A stretch of 32,091 bases of DNA from Candidatus Kryptoniota bacterium. Its GTDB lineage: Bacteria; Bacteroidota; Ignavibacteria; Kryptoniales; Kryptoniaceae. The notes below the pieces were generated by a model, which had not been told where the DNA came from, made no database searches, and was given only the letters and a program-made list of their open reading frames with translations. Shown here piece by piece: positions 24,591-32,091 of this stretch. The translations under genes were made by a program, and so were the position numbers. Numbering within the stretch: the stretch's first letter is position 1; each line of letters opens with the position of its first letter. Location: positions 1-32,091 of the forward strand of contig CALJEK010000014.1 in assembly GCA_938074445.1 (NCBI GenBank). Direction: 5' to 3'.

Positions 24591-25350
24591 TTATGAATTC
24601 ATAAACTATTCTCACGTACTTTGACATATCTTCAGCTCCAGATAGTCTTTTGATCAACGCTGAGCCAACGACCGCCCCATCAGCATGCTCCCAAGCTTTT
24701 AGCACATGCTCTCTTTTTGAGATTCCAAACCCTATCACATATGGCTTTTTTGAATTTGCTTTAACTCTTCTCATAAAACTTTCAAACTCCGCTCCACCAA
24801 AGCTTTCCCTCTCGCCCGTCACACCCGTAACTGAAACGCAATAGACAAAATGAGTTGATTTTTCAGATATCATCTTTATCCTTTCATCGCTCGAAGTTGG
24901 GGCAATTAAAAAAATATTGCTTAACCCAAATCTATTTGATGTCTTGATCAATTCATCCGCTTCTTCAACGGGTAAATCTGCAACTATTAGACCGTCAACG
25001 CCATTTGAAATAGCCTCCTGAACGAACTTTTTTATTCCACATGATAAAATCGGATTAAGATAACCCATCAAAATTAACGGCGTAGAATATTTTTTTCTAA
25101 ATTCCGCAACAAGATTAAAAATTTTTTTCAAGTTTACGCCGTTTTTGAGCGCGATATAAGAGGAATACTGAATAGTTGGTCCATCAGCTATTGGATCGCT
25201 AAATGGGATGCCGATCTCAATCATATCGCTTCCAGCTTCAACCAATGCTTCAAGCAACGGCAAAGTTGCTCCTTTGATCGGGAATTCAGGTGTGAGATAC
25301 GGGATGAGCAGTTTTTTTCTCTCATTCAAAACTTCCGCAATCCTGTTCAT
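24553..25350 (-). CDS. trpA: Tryptophan synthase alpha chain TrpA
   Basis: Cleaves indole-3-glycerol phosphate to indole and glyceraldehyde 3-phosphate; indole passes to TrpB. The 265-residue TIM barrel is of normal length. Catalytic residues are E45 and D56 in MIEIGIPFSDPIADGPTIQ. Later come VDGLIVADLPVEEADEL, IFLIAPTSSDERI, VYCVSVTGVTGERESF and VIGFGISKREHV. It is not next to trpB or other trp genes, and starts 13 bp after tsaD. The 3' end overlaps the chorismate mutase-MltG gene by 38 bp, linking two aromatic amino acid functions. Confidence 0.97.
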   Translation of the reverse strand: MNRIAEVLNERKKLLIPYLTPEFPIKGATLPLLEALVEAGSDMIEIGIPFSDPIADGPTIQYSSYIALKNGVNLKKIFNLVAEFRKKYSTPLILMGYLNPILSCGIKKFVQEAISNGVDGLIVADLPVEEADELIKTSNRFGLSNIFLIAPTSSDERIKMISEKSTHFVYCVSVTGVTGERESFGGAEFESFMRRVKANSKKPYVIGFGISKREHVLKAWEHADGAVVGSALIKRLSGAEDMSKYVRIVYEFISELKNGVAEAKK

Positions 25351-25363
25351 TTGTAATTGGATT

Positions 25364-26395
25364 TTAGATTTTAAGATTTGGAACGGGAGCTAAATCGAAA
25401 TCGCTCTCAATCCCATTTTTAAGTTTAATATATCCGACAAAAGCTATCATCGCAGCATTATCCGTGCAATAAGCGAGGTCGGGGATGAAAAGCTTTAGTC
25501 CTTCACTTTCTGCTTTTTCCCTCATTGTTTTTCTTAATTCAGAGTTTGCTGCTACACCCCCAGCAATGGCGACGTTTTTAACATTAAAATCTTTCGCTGC
25601 TTTTATAGTTTGCTCAACAAGCGCATCAACAACTGCTCTTTGGAAGCTTGCACTCACATTTTTGACTATCTTGTTTTTTTCTTCTTCGCCAAGGTTTTGA
25701 AAGTTTATCTTTCTCAAATAATAAAGCACAGCGGTTTTTAAACCGCTGAAGCTAAATTCATAGTTCTCGTTTGTTTTCGCAGAACCTTTTGGTGATGGAA
25801 TTGGCTTTGGAAACTTCACAAAATTTGGATCCCCCTCACGAGCCAACTTATCAATAAATGGTCCACCTGGATAACCTAAACCTAAAAGCTTTGCAACTTT
25901 ATCAAAAGCCTCGCCAGCTGCGTCATCGCGCGTTTGACCAAGTAGTTTCATCTTTAAAAAATCCTCAACAAGTATAAGCATCGTATGCCCACCCGAGACA
26001 ACAAGTGATATAAAAGGAAACTCCGGATGCTCATCCATCAGAAAAGTTGAAAATATGTGACCTTCAATGTGATTGACGCCAACTATTGGAATCTTTAAAC
26101 CGTAAGCCATCGCTTTTGCGAAGCTAACACCAACAAGCAAAGAACCAATCAACCCAGGTCCATAGGTTACAGCAATTCCATCAAGTTCTTCCTTTTTAAC
26201 TCCAGCCGAGTTTAGCGCCTCATCAACAACCTTTACAATGACCCTTTGATGTGCTCGGGATGCAAGCTCCGGGACAACACCGCCATATTTTGAATGAAAA
26301 TACTGTGAAGAAACAACGCTCGAGAGCAACTTTCCATCCTTTAAAACAGCTGCAGATGTCTCATCGCAAGAAGTTTCTATACCGAAGACAATCAC
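25364..26395 (-). CDS. tsaD: tRNA threonylcarbamoyladenosine biosynthesis protein TsaD
   Basis: Transfers the threonylcarbamoyl group from TC-AMP to A37 of ANN-decoding tRNAs, with TsaB and TsaE. The 343 residues are full length. GIETSCDETSAAVL (5-18) opens the ASKHA fold. Metal-binding H109 and H113 lie in GVNHIEGHIFS. SLVVSGGHTML, the GEAFDKVAKLLGLGYPGGP block and D312 in CTDNAAMIA complete the set. It is the first gene of the long leftward run and is divergent from comF with 161 bp between. Confidence 0.98.
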   Translation of the reverse strand: MIVFGIETSCDETSAAVLKDGKLLSSVVSSQYFHSKYGGVVPELASRAHQRVIVKVVDEALNSAGVKKEELDGIAVTYGPGLIGSLLVGVSFAKAMAYGLKIPIVGVNHIEGHIFSTFLMDEHPEFPFISLVVSGGHTMLILVEDFLKMKLLGQTRDDAAGEAFDKVAKLLGLGYPGGPFIDKLAREGDPNFVKFPKPIPSPKGSAKTNENYEFSFSGLKTAVLYYLRKINFQNLGEEEKNKIVKNVSASFQRAVVDALVEQTIKAAKDFNVKNVAIAGGVAANSELRKTMREKAESEGLKLFIPDLAYCTDNAAMIAFVGYIKLKNGIESDFDLAPVPNLKI

Positions 26396-26493
26396 TTTTA
26401 TCTTTACCAGGGGTTTTTAAAAAAATTAATCAAAACAAACAACTTATTCAAGCAAAGAAAAGATACAAAACTGTTTCCATTACAAAGCGCCTC

Positions 26494-26522
26494 TTGACTT
26501 TTTAGTCTGGGCTTGATATGTT
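26494..26522 (+). promoter_or_regulatory. Promoter of comF
   Basis: TTGACT (26494-26499), 17 bp, TATGTT (26517-26522), followed by a 35-nt leader with GAGGAG and the comF ATG. The opposite strand of the same 161-bp gap must hold the tsaD promoter, but I could not fix its hexamers. Confidence 0.55.
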
Positions 26523-26556
26523 TTTATAACAAGAGCAACAACGAGGAGCAAAAATT

Positions 26557-27258
26557 ATGTCAATACTTGAATTTCTACTCGATTCAATTCTTGATTTCAT
26601 CTTCATCTATGAGTGTGAAATTTGCCATCGTCATCTTGAGGATAAAAAAGCAATAATTTGCTATGATTGTCTTCATAAAATTGAGAAGGTGGAGCCAATC
26701 AAGATGAACGAAACTTTTAATTTAAAGTTCGGTGAGCACGGATATATAACAAAAGCTTTTTCATGTTTCCACTTCAAAGAGGAAAACATAATTCAAACGC
26801 TGATTCACGAACTCAAATATAGAAACAAAAAAAGCATTGGTATACTCCTTGGCGAAATCGTTGGGAACGCAATTAAATATGATAATGATTTCACCAGCGC
26901 AGATGCTCTAATTCCAGTCCCACTTCACAAAATTAGACTTAGGGAAAGAGGATACAACCAAAGTGAATTGATAGCCCAAGGGATAAGCAAAACTACAGGG
27001 ATAAGAGTTATAAATGATATGCTCATTAGGCGAAAAAATACACAAACTCAAACTAAACTGAACTTTGAACAGCGGAAAGAAAATGTTAAAGATGCTTTTA
27101 TGATCAACAAAAAATACAAGAGTTTTATCGTTGGTAAAAAGTTTATTATCGTTGACGATGTGATAACTACAGGCTCGACGATAACCGAATGCGCGAAGGA
27201 ACTTATCAACTCGAGTGCATCTCAAGTTCTGGTTTTATCTGTAGCGATAGCAAGTTAA
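26557..27258 (+). CDS. comF: ComF family protein (phosphoribosyltransferase-like)
   Basis: Competence-type ComF/GntX protein of 233 residues. The N-terminal zinc-ribbon uses C20/C23 (CEIC) and C35/C38 (CYDC). A phosphoribosyltransferase domain follows: ALIPVPLHKIRLRERGYNQSELIAQGI in the middle and the PRPP loop IIVDDVITTGST at about 197-208. Family members take part in uptake or processing of transforming DNA, but many occur as lone genes, as here. GAGGAG precedes the ATG. Its stop is only 5 bp from the stop of the convergent acyl-CoA dehydrogenase, with no room for a hairpin between. Confidence 0.92.
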   Translation: MSILEFLLDSILDFIFIYECEICHRHLEDKKAIICYDCLHKIEKVEPIKMNETFNLKFGEHGYITKAFSCFHFKEENIIQTLIHELKYRNKKSIGILLGEIVGNAIKYDNDFTSADALIPVPLHKIRLRERGYNQSELIAQGISKTTGIRVINDMLIRRKNTQTQTKLNFEQRKENVKDAFMINKKYKSFIVGKKFIIVDDVITTGSTITECAKELINSSASQVLVLSVAIAS

Positions 27259-27263
27259 TAGGT

Positions 27264-28421
27264 TTAATCAAAGTGTGATAATTCTTTTAAAATTTTGTTT
27301 GCGATGATAATTTTTTGAATTTCGCTTGTCCCTTCCCCTATCGTAAGAAGTTTTGCATCTCTATAAAGTTTTTCAACGGGATACTCTTTGATATAGCCAT
27401 ATCCACCATAAATTTGAACTGCTTCGTTTGCGCATTTAACAGCAACTTCACTTGCGTAATATTTTGCCATTGAAGCGTAAAGGTGATAATCCTTACCTTG
27501 ATCTTTAAGGTAAGCTGCTTTATAGGTAAGCAATCTTGCTGCTTCTATCTGGGTTGCCATATCAGCAATTTTCCATTGTATTGCTTGGAATTCAGCGATA
27601 TATTTGCCAAAGGCTTTCCTTTCTTTCGCATATTTTAAACTTAAATCCAAAGCACCCTGTGCAAGCCCAACGGAAAGAGCAGCTATCCCTATTCTACCAC
27701 CGGCGAGGATTTCCATCGATTGCCTATAACCCTGCCCTTCCTCTCCAATTAAATTTTCCACCGGAATCTTACAATTGTCAAAAGTTAGAGAGCATGTATC
27801 ACTTGCGCGCATTCCAAGTTTATCCTCTTTTTTCCCAACGATTACACCATCATAATTTTTCTCAACTATAAAGGCAGAGATTCCATTTTTGCCCTTGCTT
27901 TTATCCGTCACAGCCATAACGACGATTATTTCACCGACCCCAGCATGTGTTGTGAAAACCTTGTTTCCATTCAAAATGTAACAATTACCTTCGCGAACTG
28001 CCGATGTTAATAAATTTGCTGCGTCGCTTCCAGCTTGTGGTTCTGTCAAAGCCCATGCCCCTATTTTTCTACCTGTGCAAAGCTCAGGAAGATATTTCTG
28101 CTTTTGTTCTTCGCTCCCAAACATAAAAATGTGATTTGTGCAAAGCCCATTATGCGCTGCAACACTCAAACCAATCGCTGGATCGATCCTCCCGATTTCC
28201 TCAATTATCACAACATAATCGAGATAAGATAAACCAGCGCCACCATATTTCTCTGGGAATGTAATTCCGAGAAAGCCAATATCTCCAAGTTTTTTCATTA
28301 TTTCTGTTGGGAATTCCCCGGTGGCATCAAATTTTCTGATATAAGGGGCGATTTCGTTTTCAGCAAATTCCCTGGCAAGGTTTTTAACCTGCCTTTGAGT
28401 TTCAGTTAAATAAAAATCCAT
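27264..28421 (-). CDS. Acyl-CoA dehydrogenase
   Basis: FAD enzyme of short/medium-chain acyl-CoA oxidation, 385 residues, the family's usual size. FAD-contacting AWALTEPQAGSDAANL and NGNKVFTTHAGVGEIIVV lie in the middle barrel. AQGALDLSLKYAKERKAFGK, QIYGGYGYIKEYPVEKLYRDAKL and the catalytic Glu363 in GEGTSEIQ are in the C-terminal helical domain. The catalytic Glu position is that of short-chain and butyryl-CoA dehydrogenases, not isovaleryl-CoA dehydrogenase. It lies 45 bp after meaB, which suggests branched-chain or propionate-linked acyl-CoA metabolism. The electron acceptor (ETF) genes are not in the window. Confidence 0.95.
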   Translation of the reverse strand: MDFYLTETQRQVKNLAREFAENEIAPYIRKFDATGEFPTEIMKKLGDIGFLGITFPEKYGGAGLSYLDYVVIIEEIGRIDPAIGLSVAAHNGLCTNHIFMFGSEEQKQKYLPELCTGRKIGAWALTEPQAGSDAANLLTSAVREGNCYILNGNKVFTTHAGVGEIIVVMAVTDKSKGKNGISAFIVEKNYDGVIVGKKEDKLGMRASDTCSLTFDNCKIPVENLIGEEGQGYRQSMEILAGGRIGIAALSVGLAQGALDLSLKYAKERKAFGKYIAEFQAIQWKIADMATQIEAARLLTYKAAYLKDQGKDYHLYASMAKYYASEVAVKCANEAVQIYGGYGYIKEYPVEKLYRDAKLLTIGEGTSEIQKIIIANKILKELSHFD

Positions 28422-28466
28422 GGCTTTTCACCATAAATTGTTTTTAATCGAAGCTTTTGGCTTCGT

Positions 28467-29453
28467 TTATAAAGAATTTTGCTGGTAAAAATGTTCAATT
28501 AATTCTTCGGCTACTTCAATCGGATTTACATGGGAGTTCATAATTGAACTAATTCTTTCATCGAGCAATTTAATTCGATCCTGAGTCCAAAAGTTTTCAC
28601 GAAGCCTTTCTTCAACTATTTCTTTAATCTTCAGTTTTAATTTCTCCCTCCTTCTTTTTTCAAACTCCCCAGTCTTAAGCAGAAAATCGCGATGTTTTTT
28701 TATCTGATTTAAAAGTTCATCAACCCCAAATCCAGTGTTCCCAATTGTTTTTATAACTTCAATTTCCCATTCATCTTTTTTCAACCTAAAGCTTAACACG
28801 CTTTTAATCGCATTTACTGCTATATCGGCACCTTCCCTATCGCTTTTATTCAAAACGAATATGTCGGCTATTTCCATCAAACCAGCTTTCATCGCTTGAA
28901 TTGAATCCCCCGACTCGGGGACAAGAACAACGACGACAGTATCAGCTGCTTTAACGATGTCAAGCTCAGATTGCCCAACCCCAACGGTCTCAAAGATGAT
29001 ATAATCAAAACCGCTTGCATCAAGTATATCTCCGGCTTCAATCGCTTTTTTGCTTAATCCACCCAAACTTCCACGCGTAGCCATACTTCTTATAAAAACT
29101 CCATCGTCAAGAGCTAATTCGCTCATTCTTACCCTATCGCCAAGAAGTGAGCCACCTGTAAATGGGCTTGTTGGGTCAACTGCTATAATTCCAACTTTCT
29201 TGCCCTCTTTTCTCAAAAGCTTTGTGAGATGAAAAACAAGCGTGCTTTTCCCAGCCCCAGGCGGACCTGTGATGCCAATTTTATAGGCTTTTCCTGCGTA
29301 TTTATAGATTTTTTTAAGTAACTCTTTCGCATCATCTTGCTCATTTTCGACGAGCGATATTGCTCTCGAAATCGCTTTGAAATTTCCATCTATTATTTTT
29401 TGAACGAACTCAAGCACCGCCTTAAGATTTAAATTTGTTTTTAAAAAATTCAA
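28467..29453 (-). CDS. meaB: MeaB-family GTPase (methylmalonyl-CoA mutase chaperone)
   Basis: G3E P-loop GTPase that protects and reloads a B12-dependent acyl-CoA mutase, 328 residues. Walker A is GPPGAGKST at about 63-71. IAVDPTSPFTGGSLLGDRVRM and ETVGVGQSELDIV are the switch and Walker B regions, and VLNKSDREGAD the base-recognition motif. A helical C-terminal dimerisation arm follows. The listed start is a TTG overlapping the galE-like gene by 32 bp; a GTG at 29417, just past that gene's stop, is an alternative that would remove 12 residues. No mutase gene is in the window. Confidence 0.93.
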   Translation of the reverse strand: MNFLKTNLNLKAVLEFVQKIIDGNFKAISRAISLVENEQDDAKELLKKIYKYAGKAYKIGITGPPGAGKSTLVFHLTKLLRKEGKKVGIIAVDPTSPFTGGSLLGDRVRMSELALDDGVFIRSMATRGSLGGLSKKAIEAGDILDASGFDYIIFETVGVGQSELDIVKAADTVVVVLVPESGDSIQAMKAGLMEIADIFVLNKSDREGADIAVNAIKSVLSFRLKKDEWEIEVIKTIGNTGFGVDELLNQIKKHRDFLLKTGEFEKRRREKLKLKIKEIVEERLRENFWTQDRIKLLDERISSIMNSHVNPIEVAEELIEHFYQQNSL

Positions 29454-30348
29454 CAGTCAATCTCAGCCCTTCATCAAGGGATATCTCAGGTTTCCATCCA
29501 AGCGTTTTGTAAATTTTCTCATAGCTTATAACGCTTCTCCTCTGCTCACCCGGCTTCGGTGGCCCATGGACTTCATCACAATTTGCTTTTGTCAAATTCT
29601 TCAGTTTATGAAACAAAGTATTTACATCTGTTTCAATGCCCGTTCCAATATTAAAAACATCGGACTTTTCGTAATTAAGAGCAAGAAGGTTTGCTTTTAC
29701 AACATCACCAACGTAGGTGTAATCACGCGTCTGAAGTCCATCTCCATTAATTATTGGTTGTTCCCCTTTTAACATCTTGCTTGTAAATATAGCAACGACG
29801 CCAGCTTCGCCATGCGGATTTTGCCTCGGTCCATAAATATTGGCGTATCTCAAAATAACATAATTTAATCCGTAAACCTCTTTGTAAAAATATAGATATT
29901 TTTCAACTGTTAACTTCGCCACGCCATATGGAGAAAGCGGTCTCGTCGGATGTTCTTCATCCGCTGGAAAATAATCTTGCTCGCCATAAATTGCTCCCCC
30001 TGTTGAGGCAAAGATAAATTTCTTTACCCCGTATCTTATGCTAAACTGCAAAAGTTTTAAACTTCCAATGATATTTACATCTGCATCATAGATTGGGTCT
30101 TCAACGGATTTTCGAACATCCATCTGCGCTGCGTGATGATTTACAATATCAATTCCCTCATTTTTAAAAATTTCCTCAACTTTATCATCCCTTATATCAA
30201 GGTGGTAAAACTTTGCCTTCGGATTTAAATTTTCAAGCGAACCTGAAGAAAGGTTGTCAACAACAATTACATTATGCCCGAGCTCGATATAAGAATCTAC
30301 AACATGTGAACCAATAAAGCCCGCACCTCCAGTTACAAGTATGTTCAT
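29422..30348 (-). CDS. UDP-glucose 4-epimerase-like NAD-dependent epimerase
   Basis: Extended SDR enzyme of 308 residues. NAD motif TGGAGFIGSH (6-15), VVDNLSSG (29-36), HHAAQMDVRKSV (71-82), the catalytic triad S115 or T116 with Y141 and K145 (SPYGVAK), and LRYANIYGPRQNPHGEAGVVAIF are the landmarks. This pattern is close to UDP-glucose/UDP-GlcNAc 4-epimerases of bacterial and archaeal GalE-like type. It overlaps meaB and lies 4 bp inside the peptidase gene's stop, so it is co-transcribed with genes of unrelated function. The substrate is not fixed by sequence. Confidence 0.9.
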   Translation of the reverse strand: MNILVTGGAGFIGSHVVDSYIELGHNVIVVDNLSSGSLENLNPKAKFYHLDIRDDKVEEIFKNEGIDIVNHHAAQMDVRKSVEDPIYDADVNIIGSLKLLQFSIRYGVKKFIFASTGGAIYGEQDYFPADEEHPTRPLSPYGVAKLTVEKYLYFYKEVYGLNYVILRYANIYGPRQNPHGEAGVVAIFTSKMLKGEQPIINGDGLQTRDYTYVGDVVKANLLALNYEKSDVFNIGTGIETDVNTLFHKLKNLTKANCDEVHGPPKPGEQRRSVISYEKIYKTLGWKPEISLDEGLRLTVEFFKNKFKS

Positions 30349-32091
30349 TTAGCCCCCAATTTTAGTTTTAAAATATTTTGAATTTCCTGTATGAGTTCGT
30401 CAATTATTTCCTCAAATAATTTAGCCTCTTTCAATGCAACATCAAAATTGTTAAAAAGCAGTGCTTCATTTATTCCGGGCAACACTTGTGTCCCATAGCC
30501 AAGATAATAACCTGGGGCATAGACCCTATGCCTATACCAGCTTCTATTCGGGAGCCCAACTTTTCGCGTGAACTTTCGTTCAAGTTTGTAAACGTCAAGA
30601 TTTAAAAATGTCTTTTGTTTCATTTTTAATGAATCGGCATACAACTTCATAATCTTGATCTTCTCTTTGACATCGTTAAAATTAAGCCCATTTTCTTTAA
30701 GAATTTCGCCGTAATTTTTTTCGATTTCATTCATATACCTCTCAATTTCATTTGCGTAATTGACATAATCAAAAGGAAAATAATCACATGAGCTCAATCG
30801 CATCAAGGCGAGACCAACTATTTTAACCATAGTCTCATGGTATTTAAACTCAGGATCGCCGAAATTTTTCATCCAATAGAAATTGTCAAGTTGAGAATGA
30901 TAAACTCCATATGGTCCTGTGAAGCTCATATCAATTGACGGTATACCTGCAAAATCAAGAAATGCTGTATAATCTGAACCGCTCCCCAACCTACCAAATT
31001 TAACTTTTGCAGTATCAGGTGGATTCGAAATATTCTTTGAAATAGGCTCGTTTTGCCTTTTCCAAGTTTCAGCGAAAATCGTATTCCCCGTGTTGGGGTC
31101 ATTAACAGATTTAATTAATTCCTCAATGAACCCATCAAGTGAAGGTACAGAGCTTGCGGAAAAATTTCTACCTGATACAGCAACATCAACATTTATGTAA
31201 GCAACCGCATTTTTGACAAGATCATTGTAATTTTCTTCCACCCATTCATTTGAGCCAATCAACCCATACTCTTCGGCATCCCACGCGCAAAATAAAATAG
31301 TTCTCTTGGGTCTCCAACCTTGTTTCATTAATTCAGCCAGGGCTCTTGCCGTCTCAAGCATCACTGCAGTTCCACTGTTGGGGTCAACCGCTCCATAAAT
31401 CCAAGCATCATGATGATTGCCGAAAATTATTTTTTTATCCGGCTCTTCATAGCCTCTAATTTCTGCTACCACATTTTTAATCTGCCTTATCTTCCAATCG
31501 GATTTTATTTTCATTTTGACTTTAGTTGGACCTGGTCCGACATGATAAGCAAAGGGTAAACCACCTTGCCATCCTTCAGGGACATTCGGACCCGCAAGAT
31601 TTTCAAGAATTTCTCTTGCAATTTTATATGAGACAGGCAAAGTTGGAATTTTTGGTAAGCTTTTCGCTTGTCCCGGCGCGATTCTTTTCGCTTCTTTAAT
31701 AGCAGGGTAACCCGGGGTTAGTGGGTCGCCGGGATATTCAAACATATAGTATATGCTACCTCTCTGCACCGCACCTTCAGGTCTCCATGGACCCCTTGGG
31801 TAGACATCACCCTTCATATATCCATCGTCCATTGGATCGGAGTAAATAATCAAACCGACAGCTCCGTTTTCCTCTGCTACTTTTGCCTTCACACCTCTAA
31901 ATGATTTACCATATCTTGCTATCGCGATCTTTCCTTTGACATTGATTCCAATCTCCTTGAGTTTTTCATAGTCCTCGGGCAAACCGTAGTTAACATATAC
32001 AACTTGAGCTTCAACTTCACCATCCGGAGAATAAGCGTTGAAAAATGTAAAGATGTTATCATCATACGTATCCTTGTCCCAAGACCATGAT
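30345..32091 (-). CDS. GCPII-like M28B metallopeptidase, 5' end outside window
   Basis: The frame is open to the right edge: residues SWSWDKDTYDDNIFTFFNAY and SPDGEVEAQVVYVNYG precede the TTG at 31982, so that TTG is not the start. This is a glutamate carboxypeptidase II-type peptidase with a PA-domain insertion (KGKIAIARYGKSFRG). The di-zinc site is complete: His in GNHHDAW, Asp in AVDPNSGTA, Glu-Glu in WDAEEYGLIGS, Asp in NVDVAVSG and His in YHSQLDNF. The C-terminal transferrin-receptor-like dimerisation domain is present (SWYRHRVYAPGYYLGYGTQV). Close relatives are exported, but the signal peptide would be outside the window. At least 582 residues are visible. Confidence 0.95.
   Translation of the reverse strand, partial: SWSWDKDTYDDNIFTFFNAYSPDGEVEAQVVYVNYGLPEDYEKLKEIGINVKGKIAIARYGKSFRGVKAKVAEENGAVGLIIYSDPMDDGYMKGDVYPRGPWRPEGAVQRGSIYYMFEYPGDPLTPGYPAIKEAKRIAPGQAKSLPKIPTLPVSYKIAREILENLAGPNVPEGWQGGLPFAYHVGPGPTKVKMKIKSDWKIRQIKNVVAEIRGYEEPDKKIIFGNHHDAWIYGAVDPNSGTAVMLETARALAELMKQGWRPKRTILFCAWDAEEYGLIGSNEWVEENYNDLVKNAVAYINVDVAVSGRNFSASSVPSLDGFIEELIKSVNDPNTGNTIFAETWKRQNEPISKNISNPPDTAKVKFGRLGSGSDYTAFLDFAGIPSIDMSFTGPYGVYHSQLDNFYWMKNFGDPEFKYHETMVKIVGLALMRLSSCDYFPFDYVNYANEIERYMNEIEKNYGEILKENGLNFNDVKEKIKIMKLYADSLKMKQKTFLNLDVYKLERKFTRKVGLPNRSWYRHRVYAPGYYLGYGTQVLPGINEALLFNNFDVALKEAKLFEEIIDELIQEIQNILKLKLGAK

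Overview
The window looks like a piece of an AT-rich bacterial chromosome, probably from a thermophile of the FCB group (Bacteroidota / Ignavibacteria / 'Candidatus Kryptonia'-like). That placement is an inference from Lys/Glu/Ile-rich proteins, inconsistent Shine-Dalgarno use and gene content; no rRNA or marker phylogeny is available to prove it. UGA serves as a normal stop in several intact genes. LEFT ARM (1-7100), an accessory region with genes read leftwards: nucleotide-sugar dehydrogenase, DUF362 protein, CapK/PaaK-like adenylate-forming enzyme and GDP-mannose 3,5-epimerase-like protein form a surface-polysaccharide operon. Upstream lie two decayed genes, a UDP-HexNAc 6-dehydrogenase with a large internal deletion and the first 31 codons of an epimerase. 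This operon is preceded by a leader with a sigma70-like promoter, a GGGAG/CTCCC hairpin and the 13-mer GGCGGTAGCGTGT, which is the enterobacterial ops/JUMPstart core recognised by RfaH. A second copy of the same promoter-hairpin-ops leader lies 0.9 kb upstream, before a frameshifted DUF3782 (PD-(D/E)XK-like) gene. That copy also has a perfect TGTGA-N6-TCACA palindrome centred at about -61.5. The arm ends at a tRNA-Arg(CCG) gene with its own promoter. MIDDLE (7200-13380): pdxJ and a transsulfuration enzyme face a peroxiredoxin and a small unknown gene across a shared terminator. A rightward operon then encodes a CuA subunit, a heme-copper catalytic subunit, a SCO/SenC copper chaperone and a small broken ORF. 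The catalytic subunit carries one in-frame UGA and has Asn where O2-reducing B-family oxidases have the cross-linked Tyr. The gene order matches norSY-senC-orf1 of the sNOR nitric oxide reductases. RIGHT-CENTRE (13363-26395) is one long leftward run with tight or overlapping junctions: tsaD, trpA, a chorismate mutase-MltG fusion, a polytopic permease-like protein, ubiX, an S58 (DmpA-like) peptidase, phoB, phoR, then pstSCAB-phoU. A four-unit 11-bp PHO-box array sits between phoR and pstS. RIGHT ARM (26490-32091): comF reads rightward from its own promoter. It converges on a leftward group of a GCPII-like M28 peptidase (cut by the window edge), a GalE-like epimerase, MeaB and an acyl-CoA dehydrogenase. 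The best candidates for new biology are the paired ops leaders outside Proteobacteria, the chorismate mutase-MltG fusion and the UGA-containing sNOR-like oxidase gene.
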